The position numbers were made by a program, and so were the translations under genes. From contig CALVPX010000003.1 in assembly GCA_944354265.1 (NCBI GenBank), forward strand, positions 18,815 to 82,814: DNA of 64,000 nucleotides, in the 5' to 3' direction. Source of the stretch: an uncultured Clostridia bacterium. GTDB lineage: Bacteria; Bacillota; Clostridia; Christensenellales; Borkfalkiaceae. Under the pieces are notes generated by a model. That model was not told the DNA's origin and did no database searches. It worked only from the letters and a program-made list of their open reading frames with translations. Below are positions 6,889 to 14,498 of this stretch, piece by piece (positions within the stretch are counted from its first letter, which is position 1; each line of letters opens with the position of its first letter).

Positions 6889-8751
6889 ATGACCACATTC
6901 ACCGAAGGAAATTTTGATATTGTTGTAGTCGGTGCCGGGCATGCGGGCTGCGAGGCGGCGCTTGCATGTGCGCGCACGGGACTTAAGACGGCGATGCTGA
7001 CTTTAAATTTGGACAGCATTGCCTTTATGGCGTGCAATCCCTCGATAGGGGGCACGGCCAAGGGACAGATTGTGCGCGAGATAGACGCCCTCGGCGGCGA
7101 GATGGGCATAAACGCCGACGAGACCGCCCTGCAGTTCAAGATGCTCAACGTGGGCAAGGGCGCGGCCGTGCAGAGCCTGCGCTGTCAGAGCGACAAGAAC
7201 GCCTACCACCGCCGCATGAAGTACGTTTTGGAGCACACTCAAAATTTGCGCATCGTGCAGGGCGAGGCCGCCCGCATTTTGGAGAAGGACGGCAGGGCCT
7301 GCGGCGTGGAGACGACCTACGGCGGCATCTTTGAGTGCCGCGCCGTAATACTAGCCACGGGCGTTTACCTCAATGCGCAGACCATTACGGGCGAGGTGGT
7401 GAAGGACAGCGGCCCCAACGGCTTCGCCCCCGCCACCGCGCTCACCAAAAACCTCATAGAATTGGGCTTCAATGTGCGCAGGTTCAAGACGGGCACGCCC
7501 GCGCGCATAGACTTCCGCACGATTGACACAGCCAAGTGCGCCGTTCAGGAGGGCGACACAACCGTGTACCCCTTCTCCTTCATGCACGACAGGGTGCCCG
7601 CCGAACAGACCGACTGCTACCTTACCTACACCAACAGGACGACCCACGATATAATACTAAGTAACCTCGACCGCTCCCCCCTTTACAACGGCACGATAGA
7701 CGGCACGGGGCCGAGGTACTGCCCCTCGATTGAGACCAAGGTGGTGCGCTTTGCCGACAAGGAGAGGCATCAGATATTCATCGAGCCCGAGGGCGCCGAC
7801 ACATTAGAGGCGTACATTCAGGGCATGTCCTCCTCCCTCCCCCACGACGTTCAGAGGGACATGTACCGTTCGGTTGCAGGCCTTGAGCACTGCGACATCA
7901 TGCGCTACGCCTATGCCATAGAGTACGACTGCATAGACACGCTTGATATATACCCCACCCTTGAGTTCAAAAAGGTTGAGGGCATTTACACGGCGGGGCA
8001 GATAAACGGCACCTCCGGCTACGAGGAGGCGGCGGCGCAGGGACTTATGGCGGGGATAAACGCCTCATTAAAGCTGCGCGGCAAGCCGCCCCTCATTTTA
8101 GGGCGGGACGAGGCGTATATAGGCGTGCTTATAGACGACCTTGTGACCAAGGGCACGGAGGAGCCCTACCGCATGATGACAAGCCGCGCCGAGCACAGAA
8201 TTGAACTGCGGCAGGACAACGCCGACTTCCGCCTGACGGACAAGGGCTACGCGTGCGGCCTCGTCACCGAGGAGAGATATGCACGCTATCTTGAGCGCAA
8301 GAAGAACTATCAAAGGGCGCTTAAAGAGCTTGAAGAGCGCCTGCCGGAAGGCGTTGCCGACGGCATACTTCTGTCACACAACCTGCCCGAGGGCGGCAGA
8401 CCCCTCTCCCCCGCAGAGCTCATAAAGCGCGGCGTTTGCTTGGACGACATATGCACCGCCTGCGGCGCATTGAGTTGGGCGGACAGGTCGGTTAAGGAGA
8501 GCGCCGAGATTGAAATTAAGTACGAAGGGTACTTAAAGAAGGGGCGCGAACAGATTGCAAAGGCCAAAAAGCTTGAGGACAGGCTGCTGCCCGACGACAT
8601 AGACTACTCCAAAATTGAAGGGCTGCGCCTTGAGGCGAGGGAAAAGCTCAACAAAGTGCGCCCCCGCTCGCTCGGTCAGGCGGGCAGAATTTCGGGCGTC
8701 AACCCTGCGGACATTTCGGTTTTAATGATTTACCTTGCGATAAACCACTGA
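6889..8751 (+). CDS. mnmG: tRNA uridine-34 carboxymethylaminomethyl-modifying enzyme MnmG (GidA)
   Basis: FAD- and NADH-dependent subunit that, with MnmE, installs cmnm5U34 in tRNAs reading two-fold codon boxes. The protein starts with the FAD fold VVVGAGHAGCEAA (residues 12-24) and continues with the diagnostic MACNPSIGGTAKG, LRCQSDKNAYHRRM, FKTGTPARID and TSRAEHRIELRQDNAD blocks; the C-terminal helical domain is complete. 620 aa is the normal length. ATG 6889 is preceded by AAGGA at 5 nt. The open frame extends 48 codons further upstream, but only through repeat DNA. It is often near the origin in Firmicutes, agreeing with dnaA next door; mnmE is not in this window. Confidence 0.97.
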   Translation: MTTFTEGNFDIVVVGAGHAGCEAALACARTGLKTAMLTLNLDSIAFMACNPSIGGTAKGQIVREIDALGGEMGINADETALQFKMLNVGKGAAVQSLRCQSDKNAYHRRMKYVLEHTQNLRIVQGEAARILEKDGRACGVETTYGGIFECRAVILATGVYLNAQTITGEVVKDSGPNGFAPATALTKNLIELGFNVRRFKTGTPARIDFRTIDTAKCAVQEGDTTVYPFSFMHDRVPAEQTDCYLTYTNRTTHDIILSNLDRSPLYNGTIDGTGPRYCPSIETKVVRFADKERHQIFIEPEGADTLEAYIQGMSSSLPHDVQRDMYRSVAGLEHCDIMRYAYAIEYDCIDTLDIYPTLEFKKVEGIYTAGQINGTSGYEEAAAQGLMAGINASLKLRGKPPLILGRDEAYIGVLIDDLVTKGTEEPYRMMTSRAEHRIELRQDNADFRLTDKGYACGLVTEERYARYLERKKNYQRALKELEERLPEGVADGILLSHNLPEGGRPLSPAELIKRGVCLDDICTACGALSWADRSVKESAEIEIKYEGYLKKGREQIAKAKKLEDRLLPDDIDYSKIEGLRLEAREKLNKVRPRSLGQAGRISGVNPADISVLMIYLAINH

Positions 8752-8790
8752 TGCCGCCAACAGCCTTGTAATTTCGACCCTATACCCCGT

Positions 8791-9010
8791 TGTCATTTCG
8801 ACCAAAGCGCAATTATTGCGCGAAGCGGAGAAATCTCGGAGCTACCATTGTCGCGCTGATCGCGCAGATTTTTCGACTGTCTCGTGTGGCGTAAGGACAA
8901 CGCCACGCTCGGTCACCGTTCGCACGTTGTTAGGTGCTCACTCATTTCGCAAGGCAAAACAGCACACTGTGCTGTTTTGAGAACACCTTGCTCAACGCTC
9001 GAAATGACAA
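8791..9010. repeat. GTCATTTCGA palindromic repeat, long form
   Basis: Begins GTCATTTCGACC and ends GCTCGAAATGAC; inside are GGAGAAATCTCGGAGCTACC and a ~100-nt block shared with 47165-47364. The ends are inverted repeats of one another. Short related copies lie at 11716, 31081, 48094 and 57217. Confidence 0.8.
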
Positions 9011-9054
9011 TGGTAGCGACGGACAACGGGGATATTATATTTTGCCACACTATA

Positions 9055-9158
9055 GGCTCCTTTGTGTAAAGGGAGCTGTCGACCATAGGGAGACTGAGGG
9101 ATTGTCTATTGCAATTGCAAAACAATCCCCCCTTAATCCCCCCTTTACACAAGGGGGG
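9055..9158. repeat. TIR element with CTTGTGTAAAGGG ends, copy 1
   Basis: About 104 bp bounded by near-perfect terminal inverted repeats (TTTGTGTAAAGGG / CCCTTTACACAAG), with an internal inverted repeat around GGGATTGT / ACAATCCC. No coding capacity; MITE-like. Confidence 0.8.
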
Positions 9159-9202
9159 CACTGTATTAACTTGCGCCTGCGGCGCATTACTTTTACCGCT
9201 AC

Positions 9203-9316
9203 TCGCACCATGGGTGCAAACTTCACAAAAGCCGCACCTTGCATGGCTTTTATTTCACAACGCGCCGCTTTTCAAGCGGCGCGCTACTTCACACGCGGGC
9301 GTTGCACGCGTACTTC
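9203..9316 (+). repeat. Composite hairpin-array element, right arm only
   Basis: Four hairpins (stems GCACC/GGGTGC, AAAAGCC/GGCTTTT, GCGCCGC/GCGGCGC, ACGCG/CGCGT) separated by ACTTCAC or ATTTCAC. The left arm is missing; TIR and GTCATTTCGA elements occupy its place upstream. Confidence 0.75.
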
Positions 9317-9392
9317 AAGAGATGTATGGGCTTTCCCCTTTTATTCCCCCTTTTGCGACAAATTAAGTAATGTTTCTGCCGTATGCTTGCCC

Positions 9393-9398
9393 TATAAT
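9393..9398 (+). promoter_or_regulatory. Putative -10 of a leaderless spoIIE transcript
   Basis: TATAAT is followed by exactly 6 nt and then the spoIIE ATG, so transcription would start at the A of the start codon. There is no good -35. A TGCGACA (9354-9360) resembles a Spo0A box (TTCGACA) with one mismatch, as expected for a Spo0A-activated spoIIE promoter. Confidence 0.5.
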
Positions 9399-9404
9399 GT
9401 GGGC

Positions 9405-11681
9405 ATGCGAGTGAGAATAAAGGCAAAAAATATACTTGTGTACGCCATATATGCGGTGGGCGTGATATGTATAAATTACTCCGCGGGCGGCGCGCCCCTT
9501 TCGTTGGGGCTGTGCTTTGCCATGCTCGCATGCGGGGCCAACCTGTTTGCCACGCCGATAATTTATGTACTCGCATACATACCCTCATTAAATTGGATAA
9601 CCATGCTCATCGCGCTGTTCGAGGGGGCCTTTGTGTGCGCCATAACGGCCATATACCGCCGCGCGCACAGGCGGATAAAGTATGAATACATAGCCTTTGT
9701 GGCGGTGGCGTTGGCGCCGTTCATAGCCTTTTCGCCGTGGAACGGGCTTGACAGCCTGTATTTTACCGACAACGAATACGCCATAAGGGCGGTGGCGGCA
9801 GCGGCAGCGATGGTATTTTCGCTGTTCTGCCTCAAAGGAGTTTATGCCCTGTTCTTCCGCCTGTGCCGCTGCAAACTGCGCAGCGAGGAGATCGTCTGCC
9901 TCGCCCTCATGTTCACCGTGGCGGGCATAGGGCTCTACAATCTGTGCGGACTTGTCGCCTGCCTGTGCCTCGGTGCGGGACTGATAGTCTTTTGCGCGAG
10001 GATGTACCGCGACCCCGCTGTGCTCGCCGTGGCCTGCGTGGCGGGACTGCCCCTCGCCTGCACCACCTTTTCAGGCGAATACATAGCGGCGTTTACCGTG
10101 CTTGCCGCCGTCTGCCTGCTGTTTACGGGCGCCGGCAGGGCGGCGCCGAGTGCCGCCGCCATTGCCTGCGGGGCGCTGTACCTGTACTTTAAGGGGGCGT
10201 TTACTTCGGGCGTCGGCAACGCAGTGCTGTACGCCATACTGCTGTTTATGTGCTGCGCATTGCCCGCCCTGCCGCCCGACGACGCCTTGGAGGAGCTTTT
10301 GAGCAAGCTGCGCGTGAAAAAAGTAATACCCGAAATTATTGAGGACAGACTGCGCAGCCACACGAGCGAAAAGCTCTTTGCCACAAGTCAGGTTTTCCGC
10401 GAAATTGAGAGCGCCTTCAACAGTATTGACGAGACTCCGGGCGACGAGGCGATGAAAAAACGCGTGCTCGGCGAAATCAAGATGAGGCTGTGCGCGCAGT
10501 GCGAGCGCGCAAATATATGCGAACTTTCGGACGTGTACGACGGTTTTGCCCGCCTGCTGCACAGCGGGTGCATAAAGGGCAGGGTCAACCTTGTCGACCT
10601 GCCCGCCGAGGTCACCGCAAACTGCGTGCACCCGAGCGAGGTCATGAACGAGATGAACAACGCGCTTGCGCAGCTCAAGCGCCTCTCCGCCGAGGCCGAA
10701 AACGCACAGAGCGGCAGACGGCTGCTCGCCAATCAGGCGAAGGGCATCTGCGAGGTGCTAAAGAGCGCCGCCGTGGACATTGCCCGCGGCGGTATAAGGT
10801 ATGAAGAGCGCGAAAAGCGGGTAGAAGATACGCTTGCAGGGGCGGGAATATACTGCACCGAAGTTAAAATTTCGGGCGAGGACGGGGGAGAAATTTACCT
10901 GACGGTGGCGGGCAAGGTAAAGGCCGCCGCCCTAAAAAACGGACTCAAGGAGGCCCTTGGAAGACAGTACGCCCTGAAGGACAAAATTGCATACGACGAG
11001 GACAGAACGTGCTACATATTCGTGCGCCCGCCCGACTACGACGCGGCGTTCGGTGTGGCCTTTGCCGTAAAGGACGGCGAAAGGGCTTCGGGCGACACGC
11101 ACTCGGTTATAAAGATAAACGAGCACCGCTTTCTGATGGCGCTGTGCGACGGTATGGGCAGCGGCGAGGAGGCCAAAAAGGTTTCGACAACGACCATTTC
11201 GCTGATAGAGGCCTTTTACAGGGCGGAGATGCCCTCCTCGACGATTTTAGAGACGATAAACAAGCTCATGTCATTCAACCGCGACGAGAGCTTTACCTGC
11301 ATAGACATTGCCGCCATAGATTTGAACACATTGAAGGCGGGGTTCATAAAGATAGGTTCGCCCGCAAGCCTGATAATTAAAAAGGACGGCATAAAGGTGT
11401 TCGAGAGCACCTCGCTGCCGCTTGGCATACTCGAGAGCATACACCCCACGGTGTGCGAGGAACAGCTTGAGGGGGACGACATAGTGGTGTTTATGAGCGA
11501 CGGAATAACCTCGTCCTTTCCCTCGGCGACCGATTTATATGCCTTTATTGAAAAATTAAAGCCGCTCAACCCGCAAAACCTCGCCGACGAAATTTTAGCG
11601 AGCGCAAAAAAAGCCGCCCGCGGCAGAGCCGTGGACGACATGACTGTTTTATGTGTAAGAATATTTGCTCACGCAAATTAG
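9405..11681 (+). CDS. spoIIE: Stage II sporulation protein E (SpoIIE phosphatase)
   Basis: A PP2C-type serine phosphatase that dephosphorylates SpoIIAA in the forespore to activate sigma-F, and also acts at the polar septum. The first ~300 residues are a run of about ten hydrophobic membrane segments. A cytoplasmic regulatory region follows (about 300-540), including a Cys-containing stretch around CAQCERANIC. The C-terminal PP2C domain carries the metal-binding LCDGMGSGEEA (near residue 580) and VFMSDGIT (near 696). The start chosen is ATG 9405: it directly follows TATAAT plus 6 nt, no Shine-Dalgarno is present, and upstream codons translate repeat DNA. 758 aa, slightly shorter than B. subtilis SpoIIE (827). 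Confidence 0.9.
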   Translation: MRVRIKAKNILVYAIYAVGVICINYSAGGAPLSLGLCFAMLACGANLFATPIIYVLAYIPSLNWITMLIALFEGAFVCAITAIYRRAHRRIKYEYIAFVAVALAPFIAFSPWNGLDSLYFTDNEYAIRAVAAAAAMVFSLFCLKGVYALFFRLCRCKLRSEEIVCLALMFTVAGIGLYNLCGLVACLCLGAGLIVFCARMYRDPAVLAVACVAGLPLACTTFSGEYIAAFTVLAAVCLLFTGAGRAAPSAAAIACGALYLYFKGAFTSGVGNAVLYAILLFMCCALPALPPDDALEELLSKLRVKKVIPEIIEDRLRSHTSEKLFATSQVFREIESAFNSIDETPGDEAMKKRVLGEIKMRLCAQCERANICELSDVYDGFARLLHSGCIKGRVNLVDLPAEVTANCVHPSEVMNEMNNALAQLKRLSAEAENAQSGRRLLANQAKGICEVLKSAAVDIARGGIRYEEREKRVEDTLAGAGIYCTEVKISGEDGGEIYLTVAGKVKAAALKNGLKEALGRQYALKDKIAYDEDRTCYIFVRPPDYDAAFGVAFAVKDGERASGDTHSVIKINEHRFLMALCDGMGSGEEAKKVSTTTISLIEAFYRAEMPSSTILETINKLMSFNRDESFTCIDIAAIDLNTLKAGFIKIGSPASLIIKKDGIKVFESTSLPLGILESIHPTVCEEQLEGDDIVVFMSDGITSSFPSATDLYAFIEKLKPLNPQNLADEILASAKKAARGRAVDDMTVLCVRIFAHAN

Positions 11682-11715
11682 GCTTGCGCACCCACCCCTT
11701 TGTCCATCGCTGCCA

Positions 11716-11800
11716 TTGTCATTTCGAGCTTGCCGAGAAATCTGCGCAATAAGCGCGACAATGGCAGCTCCGAGATTTCTCCACTTCGGTCGAAATGACA
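11716..11800. repeat. GTCATTTCGA palindromic repeat, short form
   Basis: GTCATTTCGAGCTTGCCGAG to GGTCGAAATGAC, an 85-bp near-palindrome with an internal GCGCGACAATGG block. It lies in the convergent spoIIE/XRE gap. Confidence 0.8.
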
Positions 11801-11850
11801 AAGGGGAAATAATTCCCGAGGCTTCGGGGAGCCGAAGGCGCATTATCTTG

Positions 11851-12282
11851 CTATTTCCGTTTAATGAGCATAAAAATTGCGGCGAGGGCGGCGAGAGCCG
11901 CGACCACCACGATGGCGATTGCACCGCCGCGGGTGGAAACCACAAAGGCGGAGCTTGTTCCGTCGCCCCCCAAGGCGAGCATGAGCCCGCCGAACACGCC
12001 GAGGACTGCGGCGAGAATAAACAACAGCACCGCAGGCAGGGTGCGGTTTTCAACCAAGCGGCGCCTGCGGGCGGGAACGTATTCGCCGAACAGTTCGTCC
12101 ATGGATATGCCGTAGTAAGCGCATATTTCGGCGCCCTTTGAAACGTCTATCTTTACCTTGTCGTTCTCCCAATTGGAGATAGTTTGGCGGGTGACTTTAA
12201 GCTCTTCGGCAAGCTGCTCCTGCGAGAGGCCCTTGCCCTCGCGCAGGGCAATCAATTTTTGTCCTACAGTTTTATTTTGCAT
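11851..12282 (-). CDS. XRE-family regulator with C-terminal membrane segments
   Basis: 143 residues. An N-terminal helix-turn-helix of the Cro/CI type (VGQKLIALREGKGLSQEQLA ... VTRQTISNWENDK, residues 5-50) with a C-terminal helix to about 68 is followed by a basic stretch (PARRRRLVENR) and two hydrophobic segments (about 82-102 and 118-138). It is therefore probably a membrane-tethered DNA-binding regulator. Start is ATG 12280-12282; the gene has its own consensus promoter, and the -10 lies 6 nt before the ATG, implying a leaderless mRNA. Its -35 overlaps the stop of the upstream small membrane protein, and an inverted repeat before that gene could be its operator. The regulon is unknown. 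Confidence 0.85.
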   Translation of the reverse strand: MQNKTVGQKLIALREGKGLSQEQLAEELKVTRQTISNWENDKVKIDVSKGAEICAYYGISMDELFGEYVPARRRRLVENRTLPAVLLFILAAVLGVFGGLMLALGGDGTSSAFVVSTRGGAIAIVVVAALAALAAIFMLIKRK

Positions 12283-12288
12283 GACTTT

Positions 12289-12316
12289 ATTATACCACAA
12301 TGCCGCACCCTGTCAA
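12289..12316 (-). promoter_or_regulatory. Consensus promoter of the XRE gene, leaderless
   Basis: Minus-strand TTGACA (12311-12316), 16-bp spacer, TATAAT (12289-12294), then 6 nt and the ATG. No Shine-Dalgarno fits between -10 and start. Confidence 0.8.
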
Positions 12317-12576
12317 CCCCTGCGGCGAAAAATTGCGCACATGAGCGGCACTATGCCGCCCCAAAGGAGTGCGGCAAAAGTGTACGGCACCAACAGTATG
12401 AGCGCCGCATAGGGCGGAAAGCTTGTTGTGGGCAGGGGCTGTGCGGACTGCTCTATGGCCATGCCGATGAACACAACCGCCGTGTGAACAATGCCCGCAA
12501 CGGCTATGCAGGCGAGGACAATAATGTAGATTATTTTAAGTTTTTTGGGCATGAATGCCCTTTTTTGCTCTTTCAT
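12313..12576 (-). CDS. Small two-span membrane protein (87 aa)
   Basis: A basic N terminus (MKEQKRAFMPKKLK) precedes a first hydrophobic helix (about 15-40) and a second (about 55-80), ending in RRRG. It is preceded by AGGAGGG at 7 nt and a TTGCTT-17-TATATT promoter. I do not recognise the family. It sits immediately upstream of the membrane-tethered XRE regulator in the same direction, whose -35 overlaps its stop codon, so the two may form a sensor/regulator or protein/repressor pair; this is inference. Confidence 0.75.
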   Translation of the reverse strand: MKEQKRAFMPKKLKIIYIIVLACIAVAGIVHTAVVFIGMAIEQSAQPLPTTSFPPYAALILLVPYTFAALLWGGIVPLMCAIFRRRG

Positions 12577-12595
12577 AACTTACCCTCCTGAGCAC

Positions 12596-12624
12596 AATAT
12601 AACATGTGCAGGGCGAAAAAGCAA
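12596..12624 (-). promoter_or_regulatory. Promoter of the small membrane protein
   Basis: Minus-strand TTGCTT (12619-12624), 17-bp spacer, TATATT (12596-12601). Confidence 0.6.
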
Positions 12625-12659
12625 TAAAACATATTTTGCAATTGCGCAAACATGTTTTA
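12625..12659 (-). promoter_or_regulatory. Inverted repeat abutting the -35, candidate XRE operator
   Basis: A 35-bp imperfect inverted repeat (arms TAAAACATGTTTGC and TAAAACATATTTTGC in opposite orientation around an AATTG-containing centre) ends at the -35 hexamer of the promoter at 12596-12624. Position and symmetry suit a dimeric XRE regulator. Confidence 0.5.
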
Positions 12660-12662
12660 CAT

Positions 12663-12717
12663 AAATAAATGCACGGGCGCGGCGGGCTGAAAGCCCGCCG
12701 CGCCCGTGCATTTATTT
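12663..12717. terminator. Bidirectional terminator after malQ
   Basis: A perfect 26-bp stem (AAATAAATGCACGGGCGCGG ... and complement) with a tiny loop; the base of the stem touches the malQ stop codon. The AT-rich lower stem can act as the T-run in both directions. Confidence 0.8.
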
Positions 12718-14225
12718 TACCTTTGTGCGCGCTTGATTGCGTTTTTGAAGTTTGCCATGACGTTGCGGTTCGGCAGCGAAGTTAAGCGGAACTTCCAATT
12801 GCCGCTTGCCACCGAGGGGGTGTTCATGCGCGACCAATTGTCGAGGCAGAGGATATCCTGTACGGGAATGACGGCTATTGCCGAGCGCGCGTTGAGCGCA
12901 CACAGCACGAGCCCCTTTACGGCGTCCGCCCTGTCGACTATAGGGGTATATGCGCCCTCGTACTTTAAAGCTGCACGCAGCTGCTTTTTGAGCGAGAGGA
13001 ACTGTTCGTCCGTCTGCTTCAAAAGGTAGCCCAAAGCCGTGTCGTTGTCGTGCGTACCCGTGTACACTACCGAATGTTCGTCTATATTTTGGGGGAGATA
13101 GGCGTTTGTCTCCTCGCCGTCGAAGGCGAACATCATGACCTTCATGGAGGGGAAACCGCACTCTTCGCGCAGTTTTACCACGCCGTCGTCTATAATGCCC
13201 AAATCTTCGGCGATAATACTTAAGTTTCCTAGGCGCCTTTGCGCCTCCTCAAAGATCTGCACGCCCGGTCCCTGCAGCCACTCGCCCGTCATGGCGTTTT
13301 CAGCGTCGGCGGGAATGGAATAATACCTGTCGAGGCCGCGGAAGTGGTCTATGCGCACAATGTCGTACATGCGCTTTGCGTGGGCAATGCGCCCTATCCA
13401 CCAATCGTAGCCGGCCGCCTTGACCGCAGCCCAATTGTAGAGGGGATTGCCCCAAAGCTGACCCTGCTTTGAAAAATAGTCGGGCGGAACGCCTGCAACC
13501 TCGGTGGGGTTCAAGTCCTCGTCGAGTTTGAAAAGTTCGGGGTGCGCCCACACGTCTGCCGAGTCGTAGGCGACGTACAGGGGAATGTCGCCGATTATCT
13601 TTATGCCCTTGGAGTTGGCGTACTTTTTGAGCGCCGCCCACTGATTGTTGAATTCGTACTGTAAAAACAGCCAAAAGCAGTATTCCTCGCGGTAGACCGA
13701 ATTTCTGAATTCGTACATGGCGAGGTGCTCCTTATACTTATATGCCTCGGGGAAGGTATTGAACACGCCGCCGTAGCGCGACTTGAGCGACATAAACAAC
13801 GCATAGTCCTCCGCCTCGCCGCTCTCGATAAAGGCGACGAAGGAGGGATTTTTTATGTTGAAACGGGCATATGCGCGGCGCAACAGCTTGTAGCGGCTTT
13901 GATAGAGGTCGCCGTAGTCGACGTCGTTCTTTAAAGGACGCTCCGCACTCTTGAGCTCGTCGGCATCCAAAAGTCCCTGCCTGCGCAGGGCTTCGAGGTC
14001 GATGAAATAGGGATTGCCCGAAGTGCAGGAGACCGACTGATAGGGCGAGTCGCCGTAGCCCGTCTGCTGAAGGGGCAGAATCTGCCAATATTTTACCCCG
14101 TACTTGGAGAGCATATCGACAAATTCATACGCCTTTTTTCCGAGCGAGCCTATTCCGTATTTGTTGGGGAGCGAAGAGATGTGACAGAGCACACCCGCCC
14201 CGCGGGAGGGAAGATATTTTTGCAT
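12717..14225 (-). CDS. malQ: 4-alpha-glucanotransferase (amylomaltase)
   Basis: GH77 disproportionating enzyme that transfers alpha-1,4-glucan segments in glycogen/maltodextrin metabolism. The 502-aa protein starts SRGAGVLCHISSLPNKYGIGSLG, the typical GH77 opening. It holds the catalytic blocks VRIDHFRGLDRYY (nucleophile Asp), SIIAEDLGIID (acid/base Glu) and VVYTGTHDNDT (transition-state Asp). Length is normal. A ribosome-binding AAGGG lies about 7 nt before the ATG; immediately upstream is the ATTTCAC end of a hairpin-array element, which must form most of the 5' UTR. It is isolated from other glycogen genes here. Confidence 0.96.
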   Translation of the reverse strand: MQKYLPSRGAGVLCHISSLPNKYGIGSLGKKAYEFVDMLSKYGVKYWQILPLQQTGYGDSPYQSVSCTSGNPYFIDLEALRRQGLLDADELKSAERPLKNDVDYGDLYQSRYKLLRRAYARFNIKNPSFVAFIESGEAEDYALFMSLKSRYGGVFNTFPEAYKYKEHLAMYEFRNSVYREEYCFWLFLQYEFNNQWAALKKYANSKGIKIIGDIPLYVAYDSADVWAHPELFKLDEDLNPTEVAGVPPDYFSKQGQLWGNPLYNWAAVKAAGYDWWIGRIAHAKRMYDIVRIDHFRGLDRYYSIPADAENAMTGEWLQGPGVQIFEEAQRRLGNLSIIAEDLGIIDDGVVKLREECGFPSMKVMMFAFDGEETNAYLPQNIDEHSVVYTGTHDNDTALGYLLKQTDEQFLSLKKQLRAALKYEGAYTPIVDRADAVKGLVLCALNARSAIAVIPVQDILCLDNWSRMNTPSVASGNWKFRLTSLPNRNVMANFKNAIKRAQR

Positions 14226-14243
14226 AAGAAAGCCCTTTTATGA

Positions 14244-14497
14244 GTGAAATGCAACTTGAAAGTTGCATGAAATGCGCATTGATATGCGCGTGAAATGAAT
14301 ACCTGAAGGTATTCGTGAAATGCACGGCAATGCCGTGCGTTGCGGCATTGAATTTCTGCGCCTTTGGCGCATAACTTGATACCTTAACGCATACGTAGTA
14401 TGCATTTCACGCCGCCTTATTATAGAGCCGATTGAAATGACATGTTATGCGGCATTTCACGGCGTAGCCATTTCACGCGCGCAATGCGCGCATTTAA
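14244..14497 (-). repeat. Composite hairpin-array element, full copy (reverse)
   Basis: Four perfect hairpins with GTGAAAT separators (stems GCAACT/AGTTGC, GCGCAT/ATGCGC, GAATACC/GGTATTC, GCACGGC/GCCGTGC) run to a core GTTGCGGCA...GGCGCATAAC. Then four more follow with ATTTCAC separators (GCATAC/GTATGC, GCCG/CGGC with a ~33-nt loop, GGC/GCC, GCGCGC/GCGCGC). The long-loop hairpin is in the right arm, so this copy is inverted relative to 6651, 26058 and 51178. Confidence 0.85.
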
Positions 14498-14498
14498 C

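Noticed and set aside
8934-9404. N-terminal extension of SpoIIE of 157 residues
   Set aside because: It translates TIR and hairpin repeat DNA and resembles no SpoIIE N terminus; ATG 9405 precedes the first membrane segment.
14244-14497. CRISPR-like regular array (7-nt repeat, variable spacers)
   Set aside because: The constant unit is only 7 nt, the 'spacers' are themselves palindromes, the polarity flips at a central core, and no cas genes are present.
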